Made by a program: the position numbers and the translations under genes. The notes beneath the pieces were generated by a model that was given only the letters and a program-made list of their open reading frames with translations, was not told the origin of the DNA and made no database searches. Shown in pieces: positions 43,305-56,102 of a stretch of DNA of 64,000 bases (positions within the stretch are counted from its first letter, which is position 1; each line of letters begins with the position of its first letter). Location: positions 558,001-622,000 of the forward strand of contig QLIY01000001.1 of the NCBI GenBank assembly GCA_003260075.1. Reading direction: 5' to 3'. The DNA is from Phallusia mammillata. Taxonomy: Eukaryota > Chordata > Ascidiacea > Phlebobranchia > Ascidiidae.

Positions 43305-46300
43305 TTATGTTTGTGGGTCCATCACAATTTTGCAAGCTTGTCCAGATAATAATGACTGGAATGCATCTTTGTATTTCGACATCGGTAAATCATGGGAAAC
43401 GACTACTTTTGCATCAACCTAAAAAAGTTACAAAGTTAGTTACTAACTTAGTATAAGTTTGCATAGATTAAATGAAATGATAAACTATATACGGATCTGT
43501 TCATAAGTTTACTGACGAAAATAACATCTCAAATAGACGTAAAAAGCGACATGCTTAATTATGCAAACGTTTCGGCAAATGCTCATGCCATATCAGCGAT
43601 ATGAGGGGCCACATCAGTTACACCTGTTAACTAGAAGGGTGGCTTTCTGATATACTTCCATTTTATATATTCTATATGCTATCTACCAATTTACTATACT
43701 CATCATTTGATCTACACATATGATTGTTTTTGTAAACAAAAACTAATGGGTCCTCAACACGCGTGTTTGTGCGGATTGACGGTAAACAAATGTGGCGGCG
43801 ATTTTTAGATTCTTAAGGACAAATTTTTCACTAAGCATTAACTCAACTTAAAAGTGTTTGTTCGTATTCTTTTTGCAGAATTATTGTCATATAATTACAA
43901 AACATTACGAAACAAATACTTTCAATTTAATCTCTTGCTTTGACCCAGATAATGTCGTCCGGGTTTTAAACTCATTGTAAAAGATGGCCTTCATATCACT
44001 GATGATGGCTTGAGCATGTGCTGAAACGTTTGAATAAAAAAGCATTTTGCTTTTTACGTCACAAATGAAACGGTTTTATTGGAACGAACAAACATTTTTC
44101 TGCATATGTAGGAAATAGCTGGTATAGGTGGCAAAAGATTCACAGCAAAATCAAACTCACTTTTTTCTCAGCAATCAATCTCTCACATTCCTCCCAAGTG
44201 TGGAAAATTCTTCTTCCATGCACCGTGCAAATGGTGAGCGATTTAAATACGATGTCCTGAAGTACATTTTCCACATGAAGATGTTGTTTCGGAAGACCCA
44301 GGATCGTCACACGGCCTCCCTGTAGATAAAGTGATCATATGACAAAAGTTTTCAAACAGGTTTATCGTATATTATTATGGTAGTTTAATTTTTAAATCCT
44401 TAGAGACCTAAAGTATTTTTGTAAATATTTCCAACCAGTTGGCTACATGTACAAAACTTGGGTTTTAGAATACGGTAAACCTTGGTTAATCCGGACCTGT
44501 TTGGACCCAAAAAATTGTCCAGATTAGAAAAATATCCTGATTAACTGTCAAAGCCTTACCACATTACAAATCATTTGTCCCTAATCTCTGTCCGAATGAG
44601 GTGAAGATCCAGATTAACTGAATCCGGTTTAACAGGTTTGCTGTAATTGGTATTTCATGTGCAAACTTATCATATTTCATTTTTCACTTTGAAAATGACC
44701 TTTCTCAGGTATGAAAAACATCCATTTAACATCATGGCTGCCCCGCTTGCTTCACAAATTCTTCCAATCCCATCTCCTCCCGTGATCCTCATGATTTCTT
44801 CTTTCACATGATTAGTTCCACCATCCCGGGAGTTGATCACGATATTGGCTCCCATCTTCTTAGCAAGCTCCAACCTTGCAGGTAATATGTCGGCTGCAAT
44901 CACCTCAGTTGCACCTGGTAACCATGGACTTGTTTTAAATTGCTGATATTTGTTTGTGTGACTAGAAGTTTGTGAAATATATAAGCTACCAGTGCCGATT
45001 AACGTGATAGGTTAGGTTGTAATGCACCAGTACAAGATATGATTGTAAACTTAATCTGGTCAGTGTTTCCCACCAAAAAAATTCCATGGCCTCATATTTA
45101 ACTATTGATTTACATGAGATAATGGCAGTTTTACCAAAACGGTCAGACCAAAGCATTTAGACATTTGATGTTGGACCACTGGGTGCTGCAAGCTCTTTAA
45201 ATTAGTTCCAGAAGTCTTAAATACCACTAAGTATAACCTAGACCTGATCAGTAACACCAATGTTGTCAAAAATTTCATATACATGTTGATTGCTTCTTAT
45301 AGCACCTAACAATTATAGTAGCTCACCTAAAGCTTTTGCACATGCAACAGCAAGCAAGCCTACAGGTCCACATCCAATCACAAGAACTCTTTCCCCTTTA
45401 ACTTCAAGCCTCTCTATCGCGTTGTGAGCCACTCCCATCGGTTCCAACAAAACTGCTTCAACATCTGATATGTTGTGCACAAGTTTGTAACAATACCTAG
45501 ATAATAAATTTGCTTGAGATGACGCTAATAAGTGTTTTTAAGGTTGTGCTTTGGTTTATCTTGTTTTGTGGTATAACTAAGTCCTGTATTGTTAAGTTTG
45601 CTTAACAGGCATATTTACACTTTGATGGTCATACAATTTCATACATGGCTAAGTTGGCATTAACAATCTCAGGTTGTCCGATTAATATTTGATGCATGGC
45701 AGCCACTTGGTCCAATATTATTTCATGAAACAAACTAAAAAGCATTAATAATTGTATATAAGTGTAAATTACTTTTCAGATAGAATTGAATATTGTGAAC
45801 ACCCTCCATGAATTGTTCCTTTCCCGTGTCCATATTGTGACATTTTACTGCAAATATCTCCTCTGTTTATCTGTGTAACAAAGTGGAAAGGTAAAAAGTA
45901 TTTGCAGTAAGCAGTGACATGCAGTAGCTTACCTTGCACTGATAACAGTCACCACAGTAAAAGTGATTTTCCACAGCAATTCTGTCACCAATTTCAAGTC
46001 GTTTAACTTCGCTTCCTTTCGCAACAACTATTCCAGTTGCCTCATGACCTAATAACAAAAAAGGGGTTGTCTAATTTTTTTCACTGTACAAAGGCAGTGG
46101 ATGCAATTCCAATTTTGCCCAGGTTTTAGGATTTTACTTTAGTTTGTCTCTATAATGGCATGTTTAATCAAGTCAGTGCTTTTATGTTGTAATATTGATG
46201 TATGACTAACTACAGTAATTTTTTTCAGGTCAAGTATTGCAATATTTCGGCTGCTCTGGCCAAACTATTTGAAGCTTTTGTGAATGAGATTATCATGTCA

Positions 46301-46897
46301 AGCTATCAACTGACCTGGTGTAAAAGGTAAAGCTGCAATGACTTTGGCGACATCATTCCACTTGTAGAGATTAATATCTGAACCACAAATGGCAACCTGA
46401 ATAAAAGATTATTTTAGCAACAAAAAAGTTATACAGATATATCTCAATTATTTGTGTATACATGCAGGTATTTTATGCAAGTTCTGGTATGATGATTGAA
46501 TCAAATAAATTAAAACAGTTAGAATAAAACTATATCTAAACACTTGTAAAGCCAAACTTTTAAACTTCCTCTACTCAAAGTCTCTTTTTCATTACATTTT
46601 TGAAATGTTTGCAAAATTAAATCTAGATTGCATGGGACACCTGGTTAGTCTAAAATTAGTGAAATTCCTACATAACCATCATTTTGGCATTAAGACAGCA
46701 TCTTACTTTTGTGACTCTGATAAGGACTTCATCCTCAGTGGGTTGAGGCGTTGGAGCTTGTTCAATCTCGTATCCCTCCTCCTCTGTGCGTTTTACCAGG
46801 GTTGTCATCAACTTGTTGGGGGGGGGGGCTCTATTTCATATCCCTCCTCCTCTGTGCGTTTTACCAGGGTTGTCATCAACTTGTTGACTTTATCCAT
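43305..46897 (-). CDS. tdh-like: Zinc-dependent MDR-type L-threonine 3-dehydrogenase homologue
   Basis: Eight exons, 5' to 3': 46707-46897, 46315-46396, 45933-46048, 45773-45870, 45327-45496, 44700-44914, 44161-44319 and 43305-43418 (TAA). Removing the poly-G duplication in exon 1 gives about 358 aa, near the 340-350 aa of bacterial Tdh. Seen residues: catalytic-zinc Cys45 (ICGSD) and His70-Glu71 (GHE); structural-zinc Cys100, 103, 106 and 114 (YCGDCYQC...DIC); Rossmann GCGPVG at 181-186; C-terminal [16 protein letters not shown] and GRRIFHTW. The last three and SGQACKIV near the end resemble Tdh more than sorbitol or alcohol dehydrogenases. The expected reaction is NAD-dependent oxidation of L-threonine to 2-amino-3-ketobutyrate. 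As assembled, exon 1 is broken: 46819-46828 inserts G bases between two copies of its 5' half and creates a frameshift and stop. Another polyol dehydrogenase of the same superfamily is the alternative. Confidence 0.85.
43530..43612 (-). repeat. GAAACGT repeat, second subfamily (minus orientation)
   Basis: Reverse complement reads catgagcatttgccgaaacg, then catgtcgctttttacgtcta. It matches 54670-54750 on the opposite strand over about 70 bp, making a long-distance inverted pair. Confidence 0.65.
43985..44090 (+). repeat. GAAACGT repeat, second subfamily
   Basis: Landmarks tgatgatggcttgagcatg, tgctgaaacgtttgaataaa and gctttttacgtcac, the same family as 43530-43612 and 54670-54750. It lies in the 3'-most intron of the TDH gene. 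Confidence 0.6.
44473..44643. mobile_element. pogo-like MITE in TDH intron
   Basis: Starts cggtaaaccttggttaatcc after TA and ends taacaggtttgctg before TA. It is the same family as 37518-37696. Confidence 0.68.
46755..46886 (+). repeat. Duplication around poly-G (46818-46828) inside TDH exon 1
   Basis: Copies about 46764-46818 and 46829-46886. Silent-type differences only (tcgtatccc/tcatatccc, caatctc/ctctatt region), consistent with two alleles of one exon. Confidence 0.92.
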
Positions 46898-48409
46898 CTT
46901 GTTTCAAGCGTGTTTTAATGCAGACTTCTGCAAATGAAATGACTTGACACGTATGTTAAACTGCCAACATTTAAAATGAAGATTGAGCAAAAAAACTTGT
47001 CAAACTGCTCTCGTGGCAACCAAACAGGGATTTCCCCCAAAGGTAAATATTTTGGTTCAATGCATAAACAATCTGACCGCATGTTGATTAATGACATTAA
47101 AATTATTTTAAGTTTTGTATGAATAAATGAACGAGGCACCGAATGCGCAAAAACTTTTAAATATTTCCGTTGCAATCAGGACATATGCCATTATTAGCAG
47201 TTTCTGGACAGCCATGACTGCCTGAGATTTCTATCATTGCGCAAAAACTCTGGAATATAACTCAAACTCAATAACTCAAAATTTTCGGAATTTATGATCT
47301 GACAAATCGAAAACATTCCGAAACATTGTTTAAGGTATCCCGGTATTTGATGTCACTGCCTCTTATATTTGATTTGCCGAAATCCTTCCTCCAAACTGTC
47401 TCGGCCAGCCAACGAACCGCGGTTAAAAATTAACTTGGAAAAATCGCGACTCGTATTTCAAAACTTTGGCGGAACATTTCGAACAAACACTCGAGCCAGC
47501 GCAGATTTATACAGGAGAAGAGGTTGAAGGATTTAAATACAAAGTTCAATTTGTCACCAGAATGTTGGTAACACAGTTTGCTATTCATAAAAACAGGAAG
47601 AGCTACTTAAGTGGTAGGCTATCTATACCCTAACTTTAGGCTTTTACCACAAGGTTGTCTCTTTTACTTGAAACTATAGGTATTTATTTACCGAGCATTG
47701 GTTTGTGCGTTTTAATCAAGTTTCAAAACGAGTTCCAGGCGCTGAACCGCATAGTACCAACCGGTTTCAAATTTTTATGTTGGAAGCAAATCCAGTTTTC
47801 AGTTCAAACGATTGTTGGATGCGTTTGCTTGGGTGAAGCTTATTGGGCAACCAGCTGTAGTTGTTACTTGCGCTGTAGCTCCACATACAAACCTGTGTTT
47901 CATGCATATGTGGCTTTCAGTTGGAGCACTGCAACTGATAAGCGATAAAAACGTCTCTGTACTGCACCGCATGAAGCTAAACATGCTTACTTGGTTGGTT
48001 CGTTCACAGGAACTGTAACTTGTGTTGGGTTTTGCAATGATTTGTTGCAAAGTAGTCTTTGGATTGCTGGTTGAAGTTGGTTGAAACGTCCAGCGAATAT
48101 TTCACATACTTGGAATACTTGTTTTGTTTTTATAATCGGCCACAAACAAATGTTTCATTCAGTTCAGCTGAACCACAAAAACCGGCTTAAAGTGTGAATG
48201 GATTTTGTTTCAAACCAAGCATGAAGTTTAAAGTCGTGTAGTGGAATTGTTTCAGATTAATTAGACTTAGGTCTTAGCTTGCTGGATGTGGTTGGCAAAT
48301 GTGATGGGGGGGGGGCTGAAGTTTAAAGTCGTGTAGTGGAATTGTTATTGAATAATTAGACTTAGGTCTTAGCTTGCTGGATGTGGTTGGCAAATGTGAT
48401 GTTTTTCAG
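46898..48409. other. Divergent promoter interval, TDH and KIAA1217-like
   Basis: TDH reads left and the KIAA1217-like gene reads right, so both promoters should lie here. About 47400-47540 is slightly CpG-richer. No TATA box or convincing motif was identified. A poly-G duplication occurs at 48222-48400, just before the 5' UTR exon starting at 48410. Confidence 0.4.
48222..48400 (+). repeat. Tandem duplication around poly-G (48306-48315)
   Basis: Copies 48222-48305 and about 48317-48400, differing at tttcagatt/ttattgaat. Confidence 0.92.
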
Positions 48410-48438
48410 ATTTGTGGATAGGTTAGAATGGTAAGAAG

Positions 48439-51400
48439 ATGTCTCTCACTAGGCGTTCAAATACTGGTGGTAACATTGTCAGTAATAATGTGGAGAGAAA
48501 TTATTCGTCTCTGAAACCGCTGAAGAAAATCATCGCACACTTTGAACAAGGAATTAAAATTGAACAACATCACCAAGGAATGAATCAATTTGTAAATCAG
48601 AAACCGATTGTACCAAGTATATTGAATTGTTTACATAATTTTGTAAATTCCATTTTTGGACAAAAACACTTTTATTTTTTTATTTCCGTAACTTGAAGGT
48701 AGTGTGAGATAAAACTTGCTTAATTTTGTGAAGTTTGAGCTTATTTAGTTATTGTACGTACAGTTTAAGCAATATTTTAGAAACAAATGAACGAATGTGT
48801 TTAGTTTACTTTCAGCAAACAAGTTTTAAACCAATGAAATATATCAATTCCTTTCTTATGTTGACGATAAACATAACTCAACATTATGTAACCAATCAGA
48901 AAGTGAATATTTGTCACGTGTTTATTCACAGAGAAGCCAATTGTGGTGAAACGGCGTCCAAGTTCAAAACGTAACAAACCTGCACAAACATTAATAAACC
49001 GCCTGTCATCTGTACCTGAGGATGAAATTACTGTGAAACACAGGTAAGGCTGGTTTATACAACGGCTGTGTATTACGAGTGCTTCATTATAATAATATAG
49101 GAAGCAGAGTTGTAAGTCAGGTTTTGTCCGTTTTTGACAAAGGGGCTTGATTCGTGCCTGACTCCACACTCTGTGTCCGTAAATTACATATTAATTACCG
49201 CGCTTCAGAAGTTAGTTGCTGGACTTAACCTAATGTCCAACAACCCTAAAAAGTTTTGTTCAGGCCATTATGTATGTGTTCTTTATTATAGAAGCCTGTC
49301 AAACAAACTTTTAGGCCTGAACGAGCTTCTCAAAAACGATTCCGGTTCGGGCCGGGTCTCGGGCTTGTAGTTTCGGGCCCGCTTGTAACTATATGATACG
49401 AAGGTTTGAGACCGAGAAGCATCAATCCATATAACACGTAAAACAGATTGAAAAGTAGATTGTTCAAAACCTAACCTGGATTATAATTATCGTGTTTGAC
49501 GAAAGTTGCCTAATTATAAATTCAAACCTTTCCAAGTGTTTTGTTGCGGCTTAACGTTGAGAGGTTGTTTAAAAATTGTGTAATCTCACTGTCAAAGTTT
49601 ATGACACAATAAAACGAACGAAGTGTCGGTAGGTTGTCGTGACGAACTGTTTAATCTTTAACTTCACGCCACAACCTAAATTGTGAGCGTCCTGACATGA
49701 ATACAACATAGTTTATGACAATGTAAATAATATGTGTGTGCCTCTGTGTCTAGGAAATGGTTTACTGTCCCATAAAGATCATAGGAGGTCGAACTGTGTG
49801 TAGTACCATACCTTTGTCACATAACCACAATAAAACACCTGTGTTGCAATTTATCTGTTTCTCCTTGGTTCAGTGTATTTATAATCGCCACCTGACAACT
49901 TATAGAAAGTTAAAACGCTGAAATGTGGAATGTTTGCGGCCATGTTTATTATAGGTCTGAAGATGCAACTCATAGGAATATATTTTCCATTCATAGTTAT
50001 ATATTTTGATAAACAGTGATAGTCAATGACCAAGCTGTCTGGTGGAGGGTCTGATATTGTTCAGTATAATCACTCTTGGCACAAGTTGATATGATGTCTA
50101 TTTTGTTTCACCCAGACCCCGCGAAGCATCGAAACATCGTCCGTTGGATTCAGTTTCGTTTAATTCCGAACCAGGAGGTCGAAGTGGAAGGAATGAGTGG
50201 GAAACTTCGTCACTGCGGGATGTCGATCTAGAATCAGGTGAAGACAATGGTGATTGTTTGATAACAATTTCACCAGCTCTTCTCAATTTTTTGCTACGAT
50301 TCCAAATTTCAGACTTTTTTATCAAAGCCAATTTTTTAAAGAAACTAACTTAATCTGACGTAATTTATGACTAAGCTAATACAATTCATCTGTCTAATGC
50401 TTCAAATCCCCAGAGGCGGATGTTTCAACCCAGTCAATGTGTCCCTAAATGAAACTTTTCTGCTAAATACGCAACAAAATATATTTTCTTAAGTTGTCGA
50501 ATTTCATTTGAAAAAAATTGAGACTTATAGGTCTTGATTTGTTTCTAAACCTACGTACAAAATAGTTGGTCGTACATTTCATTGTCGATTTTTCAGTCTT
50601 ATAGGGGGGGGGGGAATGAAACTTTTCTGCTAAATACGCAACATAATATATTTTCTTAAGTTGTCGAATTTCATTGGAAAAAAATTGAGACTTATAGGTC
50701 TTGATTTGTTTCTAAACCTACATACAAAATAGTTGGTCGTACATTTCATTGTCGATTTTTCAGTCTTATAAACAGCTATGCCATATACAATATCATAATG
50801 AATTTGGCCCTCCCACATCACGTTGTATTCATAAACGCCACACCCACTTTAAGTTTGAATCAATGTTGGGGCGTGAAATGATACCCAACCAACGGAAATG
50901 TTCGCTTTACCCACCCTGACCCATTGCCCCAGGCCCCCTTTCATCACGCACTTTGCCCACTTCAAACTTGATAACACAAAACACATTTACGATTTGCTTG
51001 GGTGAAAATTCGAGGCCCCCAGTGGAGAAAAGTTACTTAAAGGAAAACCAGCATTGCGTGAATATTTAAATAAAGTCAATTTCTTAGATGCTTAGATAAC
51101 CGCGTGTTAGAACATTTGTAAACAGATTTTAAACGACCAGATAATAAGGTTCTTTATGTTGAAGGTTTGACGAAGGTGGCAATTTAAAGAACAAAAAATA
51201 TTTTGGTAGTTATTTTGTTTTCCTTTGTTTATCGTGCAGTGTGCTACACGCATTCAGTGTTATTTACGCTAAAGAAGGCGACCTGTATAGGTAGTCGAAA
51301 CGCCGGAATAAAAATACATTTGCCAGAAGAACTTTATAAATTTGTTGTTATTCTTGGCAGCAATAGCTAAAATACTTTGGCAGTGGTTGATAAAGTTTTG

Positions 51401-54400
51401 AGTTGATAAGCACTAAAGTTTAATTTATTTTTATTTACCGTTGAAATTTTGACGAAATTAAAAAAAAGTATCACTTCCCTTTAACGCTCTCTCCTGGGAT
51501 TTAAACACGCGTCGCCAACAACAATGGTGGGAAGTGTGTGCGGTGGAGCGTGTCACAACCGTCATGGTCGGTCGCGCACGAGTGAGCACATGAACGACAA
51601 ACATAATATGAGGAAACCGGAGAGTAGAGTAGGAGTGATGATATTGAGCTTGGCTGTAGTGTGAAGTTTATATCACCGTCACTCATGTGTCCGTTGGTGT
51701 CTTATTACAAAATTAGGGGGTTCGTAGCATGCTGTGGGGTTTGATTTAAAGATTTGTGACTTTCTCTTTTCAGCACAAGTTAAGCATGTAGGTGGTGCTA
51801 GAAGTGTAATTTTGAGTTTAGAGTTGAACTTTTTTGTAGTAGTTTAAAGTTCTAATGTTTTCAATCCTAATTAATAGTTATTCGTTACTTAAATCAGACA
51901 TAGGATGTTGATGAAGGAATTAGAGCCATGTGGAAAATGTTTAGGTTGAAAGTTGCACAAGACGCCAGGGAAGTATATTAGACCAGTAGAACAGGTTTTC
52001 ATGTGTTCATTGGGAATTTATGTGCGTATGTGGCATGATTACGTAAGCTTAATACATCGTTTCAGCTTCACAGTACACCCGGCTAGGTTAGGTGATGTGT
52101 GATAGACCTGCTCTACACAAAGCGCCCTGGTGTTTACTAAATTTGGAGCGAGCTAAACAAACAATACGCCAACCACCGTCGCTTTCACTAATACACACAG
52201 GATATACGGGGATATGTGCATGTGAAATGCTGGGGTGGCTTTCAACTGATGTTTAAGGTTGATTGTGGCAACACTTTGTTACTGCTCTGTTGATTAAACT
52301 GAAGATAATCAGCGAGTCGCCTCAGGCAAATGTTTCTACTTCACTCATCGCGCCTCTTTCACCGCTTTTCGTTTTAAACCAACTGAAACATTCCGTCTGA
52401 AGTTGAAACGTTTTCCTGATAAAACTTCTTACTCAACCAAGTTTTTTAGAGTCAGATTTGGCAGAATGTTAAAGTTTAAGCAGTTGACGCATGCTTTTCT
52501 GCCAGGCCGTTGCAAACTGTGTTACCGATTATAATCAGGTTTGCAGTTTGTAAACACAGCGTAGTTGGAAGGAAGTAGGACAGGTTAAACTCCACTGCCA
52601 GAAAAAAGTGAAAACTGGTTATTACTTTGTAGGGAATTGTTCAATGTTTTAGTTTGTGTGTCGAATATAGATGGTTTGATACAAGATTTGTCAAACTCAT
52701 AATTTTGAGACGTTTTACTTGTTTGTTTTAAGTAGAATAGTATGGCGTCTGTAGACTGTTGTTGACAAATGTTAGCGTTTTTCGGGGGGGGGGATAGGAC
52801 AGGTTAAACTCCATTGCCAGAAAAAAGTGAAAACTGGTTATTACTTTGTAGGGAATTGTTCAGTGTTTTAGTTTGTGTGTCGAATATGGATGGTTTGATA
52901 CAAGAATTGTCAAACTCATAATTTTGAGACGTTTTACTTGGTTTTTGGTAGAAATAGTATGGCGTCTGTAGACTGTTGTTGACAAATGTTAGCGTTTTTC
53001 TGTTACAGTTTCAGCCTTGAGCTAAATAATTAGCATGTAGAGTATATTGTAGGGAGAAAATGTATTTCACTATTGGGGGGGGGGCCTAGGTGGTGCTAGA
53101 AGTGTAATTTTGAGTTTAGAGTTGAACTTTTTCTGTAGTAGTTTAAAGTTCTAATGTTTTCAATCCTAATTATTAGTTATTCGTTACTTAAATCAGACAT
53201 AGGATGTTGATGAAGGAATTAGAGCCATGTGGAAAATGTTTAGGTTGAAAGTTGCACAAGACGCCAGGGAAGTATATTAGACCAGTAGAACAGGTTTTCA
53301 TGTGTTCATTGGGAATTTATGTGCGTATGTGGCATGATTACGTAAGCTTAATACATCGTTTCAGCTTCACAGTACACCCGGCTAGGTTAGGTGATGTGTG
53401 ATAGACCTGCTCTACACAAAGCGCCCTGGTGTTTACTAAATTTGGAGCGAGCTAAACAAACAATACGCCAACCACCGTCGCTTTCACTAATACACACAGG
53501 ATATACGGGGATATGTGCATGTGAAATGCTGGGGTGGCTTTCAACTGATGTTTAAGGTTGATTGTGGCAACACTTTGTTACTGCTCTGTTGATTAAACTG
53601 AAGATAATCAGCGAGTCGCCTCAGGCAAATGTTTCTACTTCACTCATCGCGCCTCTTTCACCGCTTTTCGTTTTAAACCAACTGAAACATTCCGTCTGAA
53701 GTTGAAACGTTTTCCTGATAAAACTTCTTACTCAACCAAGTTTTTTAGAGTCAGATTTGGCAGAATGTTAAAGTTTAAGCAGTTGACGCATGCTTTTCTG
53801 CCAGGCCGTTGNTTAATAAAATATATAAAAGGCGAAAACGTTAGCAACCTCCACAGTTTCAATACGATACAACACAACGCCACCACGTTTTCCAACTACC
53901 ACACCAACGCTTCAAACACCACGAGGCCCAGGCGAGAACTGCCTCAAATCGAAAACGAAACATGGCAGGTGCAAAGTCACATGATCTCAACGTCCAATCA
54001 CAACGTACAAGCGCGACACGTCGACGTCCAAATCATTGGTGCGAGACAGCAAATTGATTAAGAGACTGGAGCGGTAGATCAAAAAAATGTGATTACATAA
54101 AGTGAAATGCAAATACAAACACAAATAAATATAACGTTAAATAAGAGTGTGCGTGGTAGACATTAACAAAAGTGTGCGTGATAAATATTAACGACATGTT
54201 AGCAACATTGTGAAAACAAAGTACATTAAAACAAAGCGTGTGAAAAATCATTAGAAAAACAACTGTGAAAATAAAGTAACGAACTTATGAAAACATTAAT
54301 TATTATCGGTGCATAAATAAGACAACGAAAACAACAATGTGCGTACTCGCTCATTACATGAATATATTCATTTTATCAAATAATTTTGTTTCAGACCTGG

Positions 54401-55642
54401 ACAACATCTCTCTTGCATCCAGTTCGACGATGACGTCAGACATGTATGACGTAACTCCGCAGGTGGGCTACGGGTCGCTGCAACGTCATTATCACCATAG
54501 CAACCAACAACAGCAGCAGCCTGTCCGACACCCGCGCAGACACACACTGACTGGGGATGAACCAAAGTTGAACGTAAGTTGGTTGGGACATGTTTATATA
54601 TGAAGCGGGTTCGTGAACGAGCTTGGTCATAGAGCCGCAGCGTACTTCAATGTATCGATAGAATAAGTGAAAACGTGAGCGACATGGCATAAGCATTTGC
54701 CGAAACGTTTGAACAATAAAGCATGTCGCTTTTTACGTCTATTTGGGCCGTTATTGAAGTCAAAATGTTGAGATTAATTTTCAACGGAGTTAGGGTTAAA
54801 AACATAACTGCAAAGGGCACTTACTTTTAGTCACTTCAGTAAACGTTACATAATGTCAACCTAACGCAAGATTCAAAACGTTTGTTGACAACCTGCACTG
54901 ATGATGACAACAGCGATTGTTGAAACGTCTGTAATAAAATGTATCACTGGTTATTAGATTTTTTACGCCCGTGCCAATTTTTGAACAATTTGCAAAAGCT
55001 TGTCACGATTGACTGAATTAAGCTAGTTAGGAACCCACTTGTTGCGTAACAAAGAGGTGACGAGTGACAATAGTTTGTGGTGTCACGTGTTTGAAGTGGT
55101 GAGTCATGAATGGGGAAGATTGGTTGCTTTCTCCTGTGAGTGACTCTACAAGTGTTAACACAAGCACTCAAACTTAATTACGTTATTCGCACCATCACTG
55201 CTTGTACGGGAACTTCGGGATAAACTTTGTGGAGATATTTCACCAAAAACGGTTTTGTTAAAAGAATTACAACCATAAAGGGTGACAACATCTGTGAATT
55301 TAAATTCAAAGGACTAATATTAATGTAGCTTCGGCGTTTTCACGTTTATTGCGGTTTCGTATTAAATTTGACTTTACTTTAGTTGTTGGTTCCTCTTGAT
55401 GTTTAGTGATTCTGTACCCATACAATATAAATCGAAATTTAATAGCAAAGTACTAATAAAACAGCAACATTTTTTTTAATCAGCTGGGTGGTTTTAACAT
55501 TTAGCTAAACTGCACATCTCTATTTTAAAATTTCGCCGGTGATGGATCTTATTATTTCTATTTCTTAACCATTTCTTTAACCAAGATGTTGTAGCACAAC
55601 TGACCGCCAACCAAACTCTGAAATTTTTTGGCTTGTTTTTTT

Positions 55643-55695
<53 letters not shown>

Positions 55696-56021
55696 AAATC
55701 AATACATCCACGTTGTTGATCTGATTCATATTGATTCTTAGGTGCAACATATTACGTAAATATTTATCTAAGGCACCGCTGTTCATATATGGGTCGTGGT
55801 GAATTGTTAAGGGGTGTGCGTTTCCTTAACTGTGGTGAAAGCGCATATGAAACCTCACACTCCTAAAAATTTACCTTAGCTGACAATTTCAGCACACTCA
55901 AATCCGTCAGTGTATTTTCTGTTACAAGCATTTCTAGTTTGCAAACTGGCATCTATATACAGTGGTCGGCAACTACCGGTCCGTGAGGGGTTTGTTACCG
56001 GGCCGCATAAAACTTGCTCAA

Positions 56022-56102
<81 letters not shown>

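Noticed and set aside
43305..46897. Bacterial contamination as source of the threonine dehydrogenase-like gene
   Set aside because: Seven GT-AG introns with consistent phases and resident animal-type MITEs show it is a nuclear animal gene.
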